The position numbers and the translations under genes are program-made. The notes beneath the pieces were generated by a model, which saw only the letters and a program-made list of their open reading frames with translations, was not told the origin of the DNA and searched no databases. Positions 46,501-57,429 of a DNA stretch of 64,000 bases are shown in pieces. The stretch is taken from NCBI GenBank assembly GCA_944548615.1, contig OX155961.1:23651620-23715619 (forward strand), given 5' to 3'. The stretch comes from Micropterix aruncella (Eukaryota; Arthropoda; Insecta; Lepidoptera; Micropterigidae). Position 1 is the stretch's first letter, and the number at the start of each line of letters is the position of its first letter.

Positions 46501-46549
46501 TGTATAATAATTATTATTTTCTAGAAGAAAACTCAAGAAACCATTTTTT

Positions 46550-46985
46550 TTTTATTTCAAAGTTCAAAGTTCAAAGTTTATTTATTCCAAAAAACCCGGT
46601 AAGGGTATAGAACTTACAATTAATAAATACATTTTTTATAATATTCATATTTTAAACATATCATATATCTGGCAAAAATAAAATTAAATCAAGTTAGAAA
46701 TCTGAAAGTCAATAAACTATACAAAATCAACCATTACATTGTCTAAATATTAAAAATATCATTTAGAAATATCAAAAATAGAATAAATTTCCAGTACAAA
46801 ATTTTACAGTAACAGTCATTTGATAAAAATAAAACAAACATGTCATAAAAATAAACAAAACAATTGTACCAACTAAAATAAAAACTTTCATCAGTTGGTA
46901 TATTAGGTATACAATTATTCGTTTCTTTATATACAAAAGAAACATAGAAAAATATAAGAGATTGGATTTTATCATTTATTTTTTA
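46550..46985 (-). repeat. 3' end of a non-LTR retrotransposon with (TTTGAAC)n tail
   Basis: AAAGTTCAAAGTTCAAAGTT is followed by TATTTATTCCAAAAAACCCG and AT-rich sequence. On the minus strand this is an untranslated 3' end with a 7-base repeated tail, like the tail at 24,118. Confidence 0.5.
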
Positions 46986-47812
46986 TGCGACTTATGCTTT
47001 ATTTTTTTTTTATTGGTACTAAATATCCAGTACAAAATAGTACATGCACGTTTAAAAATTGCCACATTTGATAAAAATTTATAATGTATCACAAAAAAAA
47101 GTGCATAACACACATCACGTTACATCGTTGAAATATAATGATACATATAATCGAGTAATGGAGTTTCATCAAAATTCCTTGTAATTCAACAAAATTTCGA
47201 GTGAAACGTCGTTATTCTATATGAAACAGTAATAACAAAACGCCGCCCGTCGCTCTCCGCCGCGCGCCGCGCGCCGGCTACTCGCCCCGCCGCCGCTAGA
47301 GGTCGTCTGAAAATTAAAACAATATTATTAGTTCTCACGTCCTGTCTAAATTTCAATTCAATTTCAAAAACCTAATTCTGTTGTAGTGATCAAAAATTCC
47401 CCGACCACAAATTTCCGTTTCTTTATTCCATCATAACTTCTAAACGCTTAAGACCAATTTAAAAATCTGCGGTATTACTAGAATCGTTATGTCATCCCGA
47501 GTGTCATAGGGTACCTCAATCTAAAAATATTAAGTAAGTAGTTGTCTAAATGTCCAAATATCAATAGGTTAAAATAAATACATCGACGGTGGAAAGGAAA
47601 AATTTACTAAACGACAATTTGGGCGATATTGAGTTATATATATCACTAGAATCATAAAAAAATCCTGCGTCGATTAGTCCCACTCTCAAACTGCTGGGGT
47701 ATTTTTTGTTGTCGCTTGGTATTTTATATTTTGTTGATTATTTACAGTTTTCGGCAACCAAGCGACAAAAAATTTGGTCAGTTCTTTATAATGATCAAAA
47801 AAGTCACCTGTC
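46986..47812. other. No gene; short GC-rich island at 47,240-47,300
   Basis: AT-rich except for a CGCCGCGCGCCGCGCGCCGG-type patch. The 91-codon minus frame at 47,686-47,961 covers the tandem repeat below and is not supported. Confidence 0.45.
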
Positions 47813-47901
47813 GGTTGACTGGAAGATATTGAGTTGGTTGACTGGAAGATATTGGGTTGGTTGACTGGAAGATATTGTGTTGGTTGACTGGAAGATATTG
47901 T
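47813..47901 (+). repeat. Four tandem units of 23 bp
   Basis: GGTTGACTGGAAGATATTG plus GAGTT-like ends repeats at 47,813, 47,836, 47,859 and 47,882 with single-base differences. Confidence 0.95.
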
Positions 47902-48176
47902 AATGTAGCAATAAGTCCGCCATTGTACCTTTTTTTTATTGTGCAATAAAGAGATTTTCATTAATTCATTTATTCATCTTAGCAATCTTTATGTTAGTTT
48001 AGATTTGAAGAATACATTATATTACATTTTCGTTGTGTACAATTGACGGCTAAAAACCGCTGCTCTTGGACGTGTCAAAATAATTGTTCACCTGCGATGC
48101 GAGTTTACCTACAATTGATCTTTTGGCCCGAGCTAAACGAAAGCGTTCGCTACCGGAAAGCTGCATAGTTGGACGG
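47902..48176. other. Flank of the family X array; unassigned
   Basis: The minus frame through 48,050-48,170 (PTMQLSGSERFRLARAKRSI) has a coding-like composition and differs from the other array units. No family was recognised. Confidence 0.3.
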
Positions 48177-50727
48177 TGTCGACTACAACGGGCGAACCCG
48201 TCACCCCAGGCTGGTATAACGATATGTGATCGTTCTTTCAGCCGCGGGATGAGCGTAGAAGACGCACCGGGCAGTTGACTCAGCGGGCAGACCAAGCGCC
48301 TCCGCTATCAGTTACTGCCAAATTTTTTCCTGGTATCAAACTATCTCCTGGTATCGGGTAGCCGAATGATCAAATAGAGTCGTCAACTACAACGGGCGAG
48401 CCCGTCACCTCAGGAAGTTTTAACGTATAGTCATTCTATCTCCCGTGAAGTGAGCGCAGAAGACTTGGACAAAACAGTCCACCGTCGTCGTCCGATCGGG
48501 TAGCCGATGGTCGCTTCAAGAGCAGTCGCCGTAAGGTCAAAATAAAATTCAAAATTAAATTAATAAGTACTGACCTTATGAAGCTCGGCGACGAAAGCGA
48601 GACGGGGGCCGCATAGACGTGGAACGGCAAGCGCGCAACATATCTGAAAAATAAAACAAGATCGTTGATAATCTGACCAACCTTAGAAGAATAGTCCGGT
48701 CTCTCCGCTGTTGACCGTTGAGGGAGTTAATGGGCCCTAGCTGAGGTGGCCACGAAGACCCATTCTGTTCAGGGTTGGTCACACTCACGGGTCGACACCT
48801 ATCCGACGGGGCCTCCACCGACTTAGGTTGGTGCGCGAGGACGGCTCCGCAAATAGATTATGAATGCGAGCACCATTATAATTGTGCGGGACAAAAGAGA
48901 CAAACCTTCGCTAGCATGCTAGGATTATCAACTCTTCCCCTAATCAGCTTGAATTCCCCTAACTTATGGTCAGTTTCCCCTAGGAATCAAACTTCTGGCG
49001 CGTCTGGAAGGTCTGCGCACCGTGCGGCATAAGCCAATCGACTGTGCACTCTGACTAACAACTTGGGTTGTCGACTACAACGGGCGAACCCGTAACCCCA
49101 GGCTGGTATAACGATATGTGATCGTTCTTTCAGCCGCGGGATGAGCATAGAAGACGCACCGGGCAGTTGACTCAGCGGGCAGACCAAGCGCCTCCTATCA
49201 GTTACTGCCAAATTTTTTCTCTGGTATCAAACTATCTCCTGGTATCGGGTAGCCGAATGATCAAATAGAGTCGTCAACTACAACGTGCGAGCCCGTCACC
49301 TCAGGAAGTTTTAACGTATAGTCATTCTATCTCCCGTGAAGTGAGCGCAGAAGACTTGGACAAAACAGTCCACCGTCGTCGTCCGATCGGGTAGCCGATG
49401 GTCGTTTCAAGAGCAGTCGCCGTAAGGTCAAAATAAAATTCAAAATTAAATTAATAAGTACTGACCTTATGAAGCTCGGCGACGAAAGCGAGACGGGGGC
49501 CGCATAGACGTGGAACGGCAAGCGCGCAACATATCTGAAAAATAAAACAAGATCGTTGATAATCTGACCAACCTTAGAAGAATAGTCCGGTCTCTCCGCT
49601 GTTGACCGTTGAGGGAGTTAATGGGCCCTAGCTGAGGTGGCCACGAAGACCCATTCTGTTCAGGGTTGGTCACACTCACGGGTCGACACCTATCCGACGG
49701 GGCCTCCACCGACTTAGGTTGGTGCGCGAGGACGGCTCCGCAAATAGATTATGAATGCGAGCACCATTATAATTGTGCGGGACAAAAGAGACAAACCTTC
49801 GCTAGCATGCTAGGATTATCAACTCTTCCCCTAATCAGCTTGAATTCCCCTAACTTATGGTCAGTTTCCCCTAGGAATCAAACTTCTGGCGCGTCTGGAC
49901 GGTGGACGGTCTGCGCACCGTGCGGCATAAGCCAATCGACTGTGCACTCTGACTAACAACTTGGGTTGTCGACTACAACGGGCGAACCCGTAACCCCAGG
50001 CTGGTATAACGATATGTGATCGTTCTTTCAGCCGCGGGATGAGCGTAGAAGACGCACCGGGCAGTTGACTCAGCGGGCAGACCAAGCGCCTCCGCTATCA
50101 GTTACTGCCAATTTTTTTCCTGGTATCAAACTATCTCCTGGTATCGGGTAGCCGAATGATCAAATAGAGTCGTCAACTACAACGTGCGAGCCCGTCACCT
50201 CAGGAAGTTTTAACGTATAGTCATTCTATCTCCCGTGAAGTGAGCGCAGAAGACTTGGACAAAACAGTCCACCGTCGTCGTCCGATCGGGTAGCCGATGG
50301 TCGTTTCAAGAGCAGTCGCCGTAAGGTCAAAATAAAATTCAAAATTAAATTAATAAGTACTGACCTTATGAAGCTCGGCGACGAAAGCGAGACGGGGCCG
50401 CATAGACGTGGAACGGCAAGCGCGCAACATATCTGAAAAATAATACAAGATCGTTGATAATCTGACCAACCTTAGAAGAATAGTCCGGTCTCTCCGCTGT
50501 TGACCGTTGAGGGAGTTAATGGGCCCTAGCTGAGGTGGCCACGAAGACCCATTCTGTTCAGGGTTGGTCACACTCACGGGTCGACACCTATCCGACGGGG
50601 CCTCCACCGACTTAGGTTGGTGCGTCAGTTTCCCATAGGAATCAAAATCAGACTGTGCACTCTGACTAACAACTTGGGTTGTCGACTACAACGGGCGAAC
50701 CCGTCACCCCAGGCTGGTATAACGATC
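48177..50727 (+). repeat. Family X tandem array: units of 892, 898 and 713 bp plus a 48 bp start
   Basis: Units begin TGTCGACTACAACGGGCGAA at 48,177, 49,069, 49,967 and 50,680. The first two are almost identical along their length, the third has an internal deletion before 50,640, and the fourth is only a start. Each unit contains TATCTCCCGTGAAGTGAGCG, CCTGAGGTGACGGG in reverse complement, and TTAATGGGCCCTAGCTGAGG. Small frames of 64-96 codons recur unit by unit, on both strands and overlapping, with no recognised motif. I treat the array as a non-coding satellite-like amplification. Confidence 0.9.
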
Positions 50728-51618
50728 TTACACCGCATGGTGAGACACAGCCTAGATTTCCTCAGTAAATAAGCCCAAATTGAAAAAAAGTTGTATGTTA
50801 TTTTAAGCTCCGTTTTAGTTTCCCTATAAAATCCGATATTCAAATAACCAAATTTCTCAAAAATAAAAATATCGAAAATAAAAAAAAAAAACGTATTTTT
50901 TTGTTGTTTTGTATCGATAGAAATCCAAGCCTTCTCTAAACATATTGAGAAATTTCGGTTTTTGCCGCCAATATATGAACTCTGAAAACGTGGTCAGTTT
51001 GTAAACGACGTGTAAATATCAAAATACATCTAATTCCTTGAGTATATACCTCCTAAATTGAATAATAACGATTTTATAAGCGAAATAAACCAATATTATC
51101 ACTACACTCACGATATTTCGTTCGTTTCGAAAACAAAATTTGATACACGGCCATTGATCGTGTTGCGCCATTTCACAAATTTACTAAAAACTACGTGAAA
51201 AAAAGGAAATGGCCTTCTCCAATCGGTAATTATCATTCCTACACAATTTTAGAATGCATATAACTCACTTTTACGGGTAAAATCCAACTAAAAACACTTA
51301 CAATTGTAATTTTAGTTACGAGCCGCGCGTCGCTCGTTCGATCGAAATGTCTCACTGTCGAAGCGGAATTTTCCACGAGTTGGCAGAGTTGCCATGTATC
51401 GTACAGATTTTATCGCATGATTCTATCGTATACAGTAATGGTAACGAATCATTGGCTATTTTCTGGCATCAAACGATAAAATATAGAAGCGCGTTCTATT
51501 TTTTAATGGATTTTTTACCAAACGGCGACTGTGGCCTCCATCATGATGGGGTTATTGGGACGCCTCACATTTCAACGTATTAAAGTTTATATCCCTAATG
51601 GGACGCCTCACATTTGAC
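50728..51618. other. Interior of the TTAA insertion, right side; nothing recognised
   Basis: No supported frame. Close to the end, GGACGCCTCACATTT occurs twice (51,559 and 51,601), a subterminal direct repeat of the insertion. Confidence 0.5.
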
Positions 51619-51621
51619 GGG

Positions 51622-52619
51622 TTAAAAATCGATTTAAAGGCTAAAAACTGAAGTGGATCTCCACTAAAGGGTGGAAGTTCTTTGTTATATTGCGGCTTCG
51701 AGGAGGCTATTGAAATTACTCGACATACCTGGCTTATTAATTTTTTGCTCGCGCTGTCATCGGACCCGTCTCCTGTGCTGGAGCCAGCGGCCGCGGCGGC
51801 GTCTGTGGCCGCCGCGTCCGCTTCGGTCGCGATTTCGCCGCCCGCTGCGCGATGCGCTGCTCCGTGAGGTGCCGCCGCGCCCGCCTCGAGCCGCATCCCC
51901 ACGTGCGCCGCGCGATGTGTTGCTCCGTGAGGTGCCACCGCGCCCGCCTCGAGCCGCATCCCCTCGTGTGCCGCGCGATGTGTTGCCCCGTGAGGTGCCG
52001 CCGCGCCCGCCTCGAGCCGCATCCCCCCGTGCGCCGCGCGACGTGTTGACCCGTGAGCTGCAGCCGCGCCCGCCTCGTGCTGCATCGCCTCGTCCGATTC
52101 TTCTTCTCTCCTGCCGCGGTATCGCTCTTCATTTCGTGGTTTTATTTGGTCGGGTTCACTATATGAAGTCAGCGGTGCTTGCGTCTCTGCCCACAGCGTA
52201 GTACGACCTGCTGTTTCTTCAAGATCGGCGTAACTTCTTGTCTCCCATTCTCCGCTTTTTTCTGAGTCGTAAGCTTCGGAAACTACGTCTAACACTCTAA
52301 GTGCGTGCTGACGGTCTGCTTCTAGCATCTGCAATTCATCTTCTAAATCTGCATGTTGCACTTGAATCGCAGCCGCCGCCCCTGCCGCCTCCGATCTGCG
52401 TTTTGCCGTCGCTATCTCTTCGGTCGCACGGAGTTGTTCCCTTTGCGTTATCGCCTCTGATTCCAATTTTTTCTTTTCCGCGGCTACCTTTGCTTGTTCT
52501 CTGGTGACCCGCCTCAGCTGTTCTGATGCTTTTTTCACTTCCTGAACTCTTTCACTCCTCCTGCTGCTTTGTGACCAGGTCCGCCTCGATACGTTCGATT
52601 TTTCTGCGGTCGACTCCAT
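51622..52619 (-). pseudogene. BEL gag, first part, interrupted by the TTAA insertion
   Basis: Starts at MESTAEKSNVSRR, 62 bases inside the 5' LTR edge. Residues ~22-125 are a charged, likely coiled-coil region (EQLRRVTREQAKVAAEKKK). Residues 178-261 are four 21-residue repeats (G-M-R-L-E-A-G-A-A-A-P-H-G type). Residues ~311-332 (YNKELPPFSGDPLQFLAFKS) start the BEL Gag capsid-type domain. At residue 333 the frame enters the nested insertion and stops ~22 codons later at 51,552. Gag would form the retrotransposon particle. This copy is disabled by the insertion. Confidence 0.9.
51837..52088 (-). repeat. Coding minisatellite in gag, 4 x 63 bp
   Basis: Four in-frame 63-base units give 21-residue repeats rich in A, H, G, R and E. 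The outer units are more diverged than the inner two. It is much more GC-rich than the rest of gag and creates a long open frame on the opposite strand (51,671-52,201) that is not a gene. Confidence 0.9.
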
Positions 52620-52658
52620 CGTACAATTTATTTTTCAAGGTTCTTTTCTTTATTTTTC

Positions 52659-52676
52659 ATCCGGCTCGAAGGACCA
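52659..52676 (-). promoter_or_regulatory. Primer-binding-site-like sequence
   Basis: TGGTCCTTCGAGCCGGAT on the minus strand starts four bases after the 5' LTR. It begins with TGG, the complement of a tRNA CCA end, and CCTTCGAGCC fits a T-arm and acceptor. The tRNA identity is not assigned. Confidence 0.7.
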
Positions 52677-52680
52677 CTTA

Positions 52681-53779
52681 TGGTTATAAAATCCATCAGT
52701 TATTTTCCTGTGAGTTTCTCACACTGCTGAAGGGTGGTTTTTGTGGACTGTAAATGTTATTTACCTTCGCGTTCTCTCGTTCTTCCTGGCCGCCGAGTAG
52801 TCTCCCGTATCTGGTTCACACTCTATTAGATGATCACACAGTGAAAGAGTTTATTTCAAAAAACCGTTTATTGTCACTCAATTTACTCGTGAATTACAGT
52901 ATACACTTAAATTTTGCGCGCGAGTACGTGACCAGCCAAGGGCTGCCGTATGTACAACTATTGTCCCGCCGCTTAAGGGTCGTTCATTCTCGACCTCGGT
53001 ATTTTTGTGACTGTTCGATTTTCCAAAATCGTTCACTAGCCTCGCTAAAGCCCCGCCACTCTAACCCGTGATTGGTTAAAAGGCAATGGCGGCGGTTAAG
53101 AGACCGGCCCACTGAGGGTTAAGGGGTGTGGCTTAGCGATAGTACATATTATTTAATCAGGCTTACATTTTTAACTTAAATTAATCTCACCTTCATTGAA
53201 GGTAATTTTCTATAATATGTATTACTACTACATTATCATTAGGTTTATAGCAAAAATAGTAGATTAAACATTAACAATACATCATATTTAGTACTTAAAA
53301 TTACTTCGAATAGCTAGCAAAATTATAAGTATTTGATTTTATCCAAGCTTTCAGTCGAATAATTAATAGCCTCCTAATTACCTCAAACATTGCGATTATT
53401 TTGAGATTACCACATTTGTTTTAATATAAGAGGGTTGCGCGAGCGGCTTGCCGCGTTTACGATTTTTTGTTATCGGTCGACACCCTCGAAATATCCACTG
53501 CGAGAAATGACAGGCTGATAATTAATTAGGGGTCTTCGGCCCTTAAAGACGGCGATATATTATTACCAGGACCTTTCATGGAATTTTGTCCTGCGTATTT
53601 AGTTAGGACTTCCTTGCGGATGATTTTAATATTTGAATGAGCCGTATTTTGTTTCAGTGTCTGTTATTTATGTCTGTTATGGGGTGGCTCGAGCGTGTGA
53701 AAGAGGAATATAAGCTTCTAAGAATCGATCTCTCGCGAACAGCCACCCATATTAGAGAATGCAAGTGATAATTCGTACA
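52681..53779 (-). repeat. BEL 5' LTR (1,099 bp)
   Basis: Partner of 38,921-40,019. The six differences include those in GTGAATTACAG, TTTTGCGCGCG and TAGCGATAGTAC. It would carry the promoter and polyadenylation signal. Confidence 0.95.
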
Positions 53780-54190
53780 ACAAGTATGTATATTATATGC
53801 GCTGAATGTTTCCCAAAATAAAAATAAAATAAAAATATATATTTTTTTTAAATAACATTTAAAATAATCCAAGTGTGTAAAAATAATAATAAAATAGTCA
53901 AAAAATAAAAAAAGTAAAATAAATAAAAAAATATATAAACAGTGTCAATAAAATGATTAGCAATTCAAAAACTATAAAATATTTCGATTTGCAAAGATAC
54001 ACGTAATAACATCTCCATCAAATACACGTTGAACACAAACTTTAAAGGCTTTGAATTATTTTTTAGCCCAATGTAAAAGTTTTTTCGTATTTGATTTTAT
54101 TTACTTGTTTTAATTTATGTGTTTTAATCCTGTTTTAATTAAATAGTTTGTTCAATTTTTCTGTTTAATCAATAAGGGATATGTAGTTTA
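53780..54190. other. Right target duplication (first 5 bases) and AT-rich flank
   Basis: ACAAG at 53,780-53,784. The rest is AT-rich with no supported frame. Confidence 0.5.
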
Positions 54191-56000
54191 TACAGTTTGG
54201 AGTTGTCAGCTACTATGGATGGACCCGTCCCCCCAGGAGGGTATAACGATATATAATTTAACAGTGGGGTAAACGTAGATACTTGTGGACAAGACATTCC
54301 CGTGAGGCAACAATCCTGTGAGAGTCCAATGCCTAACCGCGAGACGCTAGGAAGTGAATACAGCGGGCGGCCTCTCACTTATTACCGGAGTATAATTCGC
54401 TTACGGCTTTCTACCTTCGCGGCAATTCAGTTCGAATCTATCACGGACCGTGGCGGGATCGGGTTACCAAAGCATTGTTTCCAGAGTAGCTGAAATTGGG
54501 TCAACAACCAGCCCAGCAGCTTAGGAAACGTATAACAGCACTTCAAGATCCCACACCTATGTACACGACACATTCGAGGCTGTGTCACGGAGTCCTTTCC
54601 ATTCCCTCTTCTAAGATTCTACAGGATTGGAATTGAACCGTGAGTTGAACCGACTCAAAATTACAAATAGGTTATCAAGCCCTAGCTCGACGAAACCGCT
54701 AGATACACTTGTAGTCTGTACACTTACAGTTGTCAACTACAACGGGCGACCCGTCACCCACAATTTCAACGATATTTAATCGTTCTGTCTCCCGTGAGGT
54801 GAGCGTGGAAGACTTACAGAGAGACGATGCAGTCCCCTGTCTAGTTCTGGGGAGTTAATGGGCCCTTGCTGAGTTGGCCACGAAGACCCATTCTGTTCAG
54901 GGTTGGTCACACTCACGGGTCAACACCTATCCGACGGCCTCCACGCATGAAGTGCGAGCCAGAGTTTCCCCTGGGAATCAACCTTCTGGCGCTCCTGGAC
55001 GGTCTGCGCACCGTGCGGCGTAAGCCAATCGACTGTGCACTGTGACTAACAGTCGGGGGAGTCTGGAAGCAGTGCTGTTTCCTATAGAGCGGGAGTGGTT
55101 GCGGACCTTACGGCGACTGCTCTTGAAATGACCATCGGCTAACCGATCCTGGGTGAACAGCCGGGCAAAGGACGCTGTGGTCTGCGATAGATTCGGTAAA
55201 CACCGTTTCACCGCTTCGTAAGGGAGAGGACCGCGCAAGTGAACTCGTAACCTCGAACTCGTAACCAATCGAGAGACCGGAGTAATCTGGTCACAATTGG
55301 AAGTAAGGGCGTGAGTGTAAGCCTGCTGGGTAGCACTCCTGGTTATCTCGCGGTTAAGGCGTTGGCCTCTTACGGGCTTGTGGCGTAACTAAACGGTGGG
55401 CTGTTTTGTTCTCAAGTCTTCTGCGCTCACTCCAGGGAGATAGAACGACTAATCGTTAAAACTTCCTGAGGTGACGGGTTCGCCCGCTGTATTCGATAAC
55501 CCTAGTTAGTTCACTGTCTAGTTAGGCCCCTCGCCAGCAAGAGCCAACGCCTTACCGCGAGAATCAGTTTCGGCCAGATTTATCCGGCTCCCGACTGGTT
55601 TAGTAATTCGAGGTCGCGTATGCGATCCTCTCCCTTACGTAGCGGTGATTTAATGTCTACCGAATATATCGCGGACGTCCTTTGCCCGGCTGTTCAGCCG
55701 AGTCCTCGTTTCAAGAGCGGTTGCCGATAGGTTAACAACTAACTCCGCTTTATAGGAAACAAAGCCGTTTACAAACTCCCCCGGATATTCATCGGAATGC
55801 AAAGTCGATTGGCTGACGCCGCGCGGTGCGCAAACCGTCCACGAGCACCCAAAGGATGATTCCCAGGGGTACTGTCACGCAACGCAGAGAGTTACCCGGG
55901 CTCGCACTTCTTCGTGGAGGTTACCGGAGGTGACCTGTGAGTTGTACCGACCCTAACACATGGGTCATAAAGGTCCGACTGGGCCCATTAGCTCCCAAAG
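54191..56000. repeat. Family X locus containing a ~1.1 kb imperfect inverted repeat
   Basis: 54,850-55,397 and 55,503-56,000 are diverged reverse complements. Matching blocks include TTAATGGGCCC/GGGCCCATTA, CCAATCGACT/AGTCGATTGG, AGCCGGGCAAAGGAC/GTCCTTTGCCCGGCT and GTAAGGGAGAGGA/TCCTCTCCCTTAC. The left arm is also directly similar to the 48.2-50.7 kb array. A further inverted pair lies at 54,728-54,816 and 55,405-55,500. 54,191-54,720 has related but weaker blocks. No coding frame is convincing. Confidence 0.8.
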
Positions 56001-56745
56001 TAGTTTGTACAATCCTTTCTCAATATGACTAAGTTATAAATATTGCCACAGCCCTATTTGTGCCGTGACTGGACGACATTTAACATTAATTAGCACGGCT
56101 AACCTTTAGAAATAATCGATTTTGCTCTTTTTAGGGGTAGAATGTTGAAAAAATACTGTTTGAAAATATTATCGCCGCTTACCGATAGGTAATGTCACGC
56201 GAGCACGCAAATATTGGGCTCAAACGGGGGCCGGAATTGTGGGCTGGCACGCGACGCAGTATTTTGACGTAAATTGTTACATGTGCCCAAATATTTCTCC
56301 TGACAGTAACTGTGAATACAACCCTGACCGATTTAACGCCAGCTCTAATACGTTAAAATGAGGCAATTGTCGCTTTGATATGATTATTATACCAAATGTG
56401 GCGAGAGAAGTGTTTATTTAAGCTACGATGTAGCCACACAGTATCATTATGATAATGGTTTTTTAAAGGGAACCTCGATGTTTAAAGCCCTGTTGAGGCC
56501 AAGATTAAAACTTATTTGAATTTGTAATTTACAGTAATCTTCAATTAAGTGTACAACGTCCTAAATTAAAATGTGACAGACAAAAAAAATCCAAAAGGTA
56601 AAAACTGATAACATCATATGCCATAAATTGCTTACAATCATCTTTTTTTGATGTCACCTTACTAGGCTATATCCTGCTCTACAGCGGACTTTTAAATTTT
56701 GATAAATATGTGTATAACCTATATTTATTTATTTTTATTTATTTA
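56001..56745. other. No gene recognised
   Basis: No supported frame. Confidence 0.5.
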
Positions 56746-57060
56746 TAGTAATTTACAGCGGTTTGCAACAAGCGTAACACTAAGCTTAGGTAACATGTAA
56801 TAACATTGAATAAAATTTAGCCTTAAAAATAAAAAACTCACAGGAAGTTGTGTCACGCTTATACCGAAGATCGGTCCCATGCCGCCCAACTAAGTAAAAA
56901 CTTGTTCTAGGACAAACATTATAAGTTTAAACATATACAAGTTTAAAAAAGAGAACATGTTCAAAATAACTGACCACCCTAGAACGGGCTAGTCCCAGTT
57001 GGGTGACAGAAACAAATAAGCAAAAGGTTAAGGTTTTGCCATTCGGTTCCTGTTATTTTT
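56746..57060 (-). repeat. Non-LTR 3' UTR, same family as 32.9-34.4 kb
   Basis: Its reverse complement shares GAACAAGT, TTAGTTGGGCGGCATGG, AGCGTGACA and GCTTGTTGCAAA in order with the plus-strand element at 33,060-34,352. This copy has no hAT insertion, which confirms the empty site there. Confidence 0.65.
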
Positions 57061-57429
57061 GTAAGCTAATCAATGTTTTATAGTAATTAATTCTTAAATA
57101 AATAAATAAATAAATAAGAAAACATAGTTTTTAAAAAATGCGAAAATAAAAAAAACATTGAAATAAATAAAAATATATATATAAAAATAAAATGTATAAA
57201 TATATAATTATAACAAAATAAAATATTGAAATAAATAGATAATTAAATACACTTAACCATCGGTTAATAATAATCTATATAGTCATAACCTAAATTATAA
57301 ATAATATATACGAACTAATTAACAAAAAAACATAATGCATTTGAAAGAATGTATACACTAATAGTTTTTATTAATCTTTATCAGCTGGACAATTAAAGTA
57401 AATCAAAGTAAGATAGATTATTGTCATTA
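57061..57429. other. No gene recognised, very AT-rich
   Basis: No supported frame. Confidence 0.5.

Larger units (their letters stand above)
44858..51621. mobile_element. piggyBac-type (TTAA) non-autonomous insertion, 6,764 bp, inside gag
   Basis: It is flanked by TTAA at 44,854-44,857 and 51,622-51,625. It begins CCC and ends GGG, as piggyBac-family elements do. The right end in reverse complement reads CCCGTCAAATGTGAGG, then CGTCCCATT, with a second copy of GTGAGGCGTCCCA 43 bases further in. The left end shares CGTCCCATT at 44,893-44,901, but the outermost bases match only weakly. Removing the insert plus one TTAA restores a continuous Gag frame, which is the strongest evidence for the ends. 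No transposase frame was recognised. The cargo is palindromes, fold-back hairpins, a non-LTR tail and a tandem family X array. Confidence 0.8.
38921..53779 (-). mobile_element. Full-length BEL/Pao LTR retrotransposon, carrying a nested piggyBac-type insertion
   Basis: Both LTRs are present, with TG...CA ends, a 5 bp target duplication, a primer-binding-site-like sequence, a polypurine tract, gag, and a gag-pol reading frame in the order protease, reverse transcriptase, RNase H, integrase. The LTRs differ at six positions over 1,099 bases, so the insertion is recent. The total of 14.86 kb includes the 6.76 kb nested insertion, leaving about 8.1 kb of element. Gag and pol share one frame once the insertion is discounted, except for a TGA at 44,545-44,547. 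Confidence 0.95.

Noticed and set aside
47240..47300. GC-rich patch as a CpG-island promoter or exon
   Set aside because: Too short and simple-sequence-like (CGCCG/CGCGC). No open frame or promoter elements nearby.
48050..50607. Recurring 64-96 codon frames, seemingly conserved between units of the family X array
   Set aside because: Conservation reflects recent tandem duplication of the DNA. The frames overlap on both strands and show no family motif.
51671..52201. 176-codon plus-strand open frame rich in R and P
   Set aside because: It is the opposite strand of the GC-rich 63 bp minisatellite in gag.
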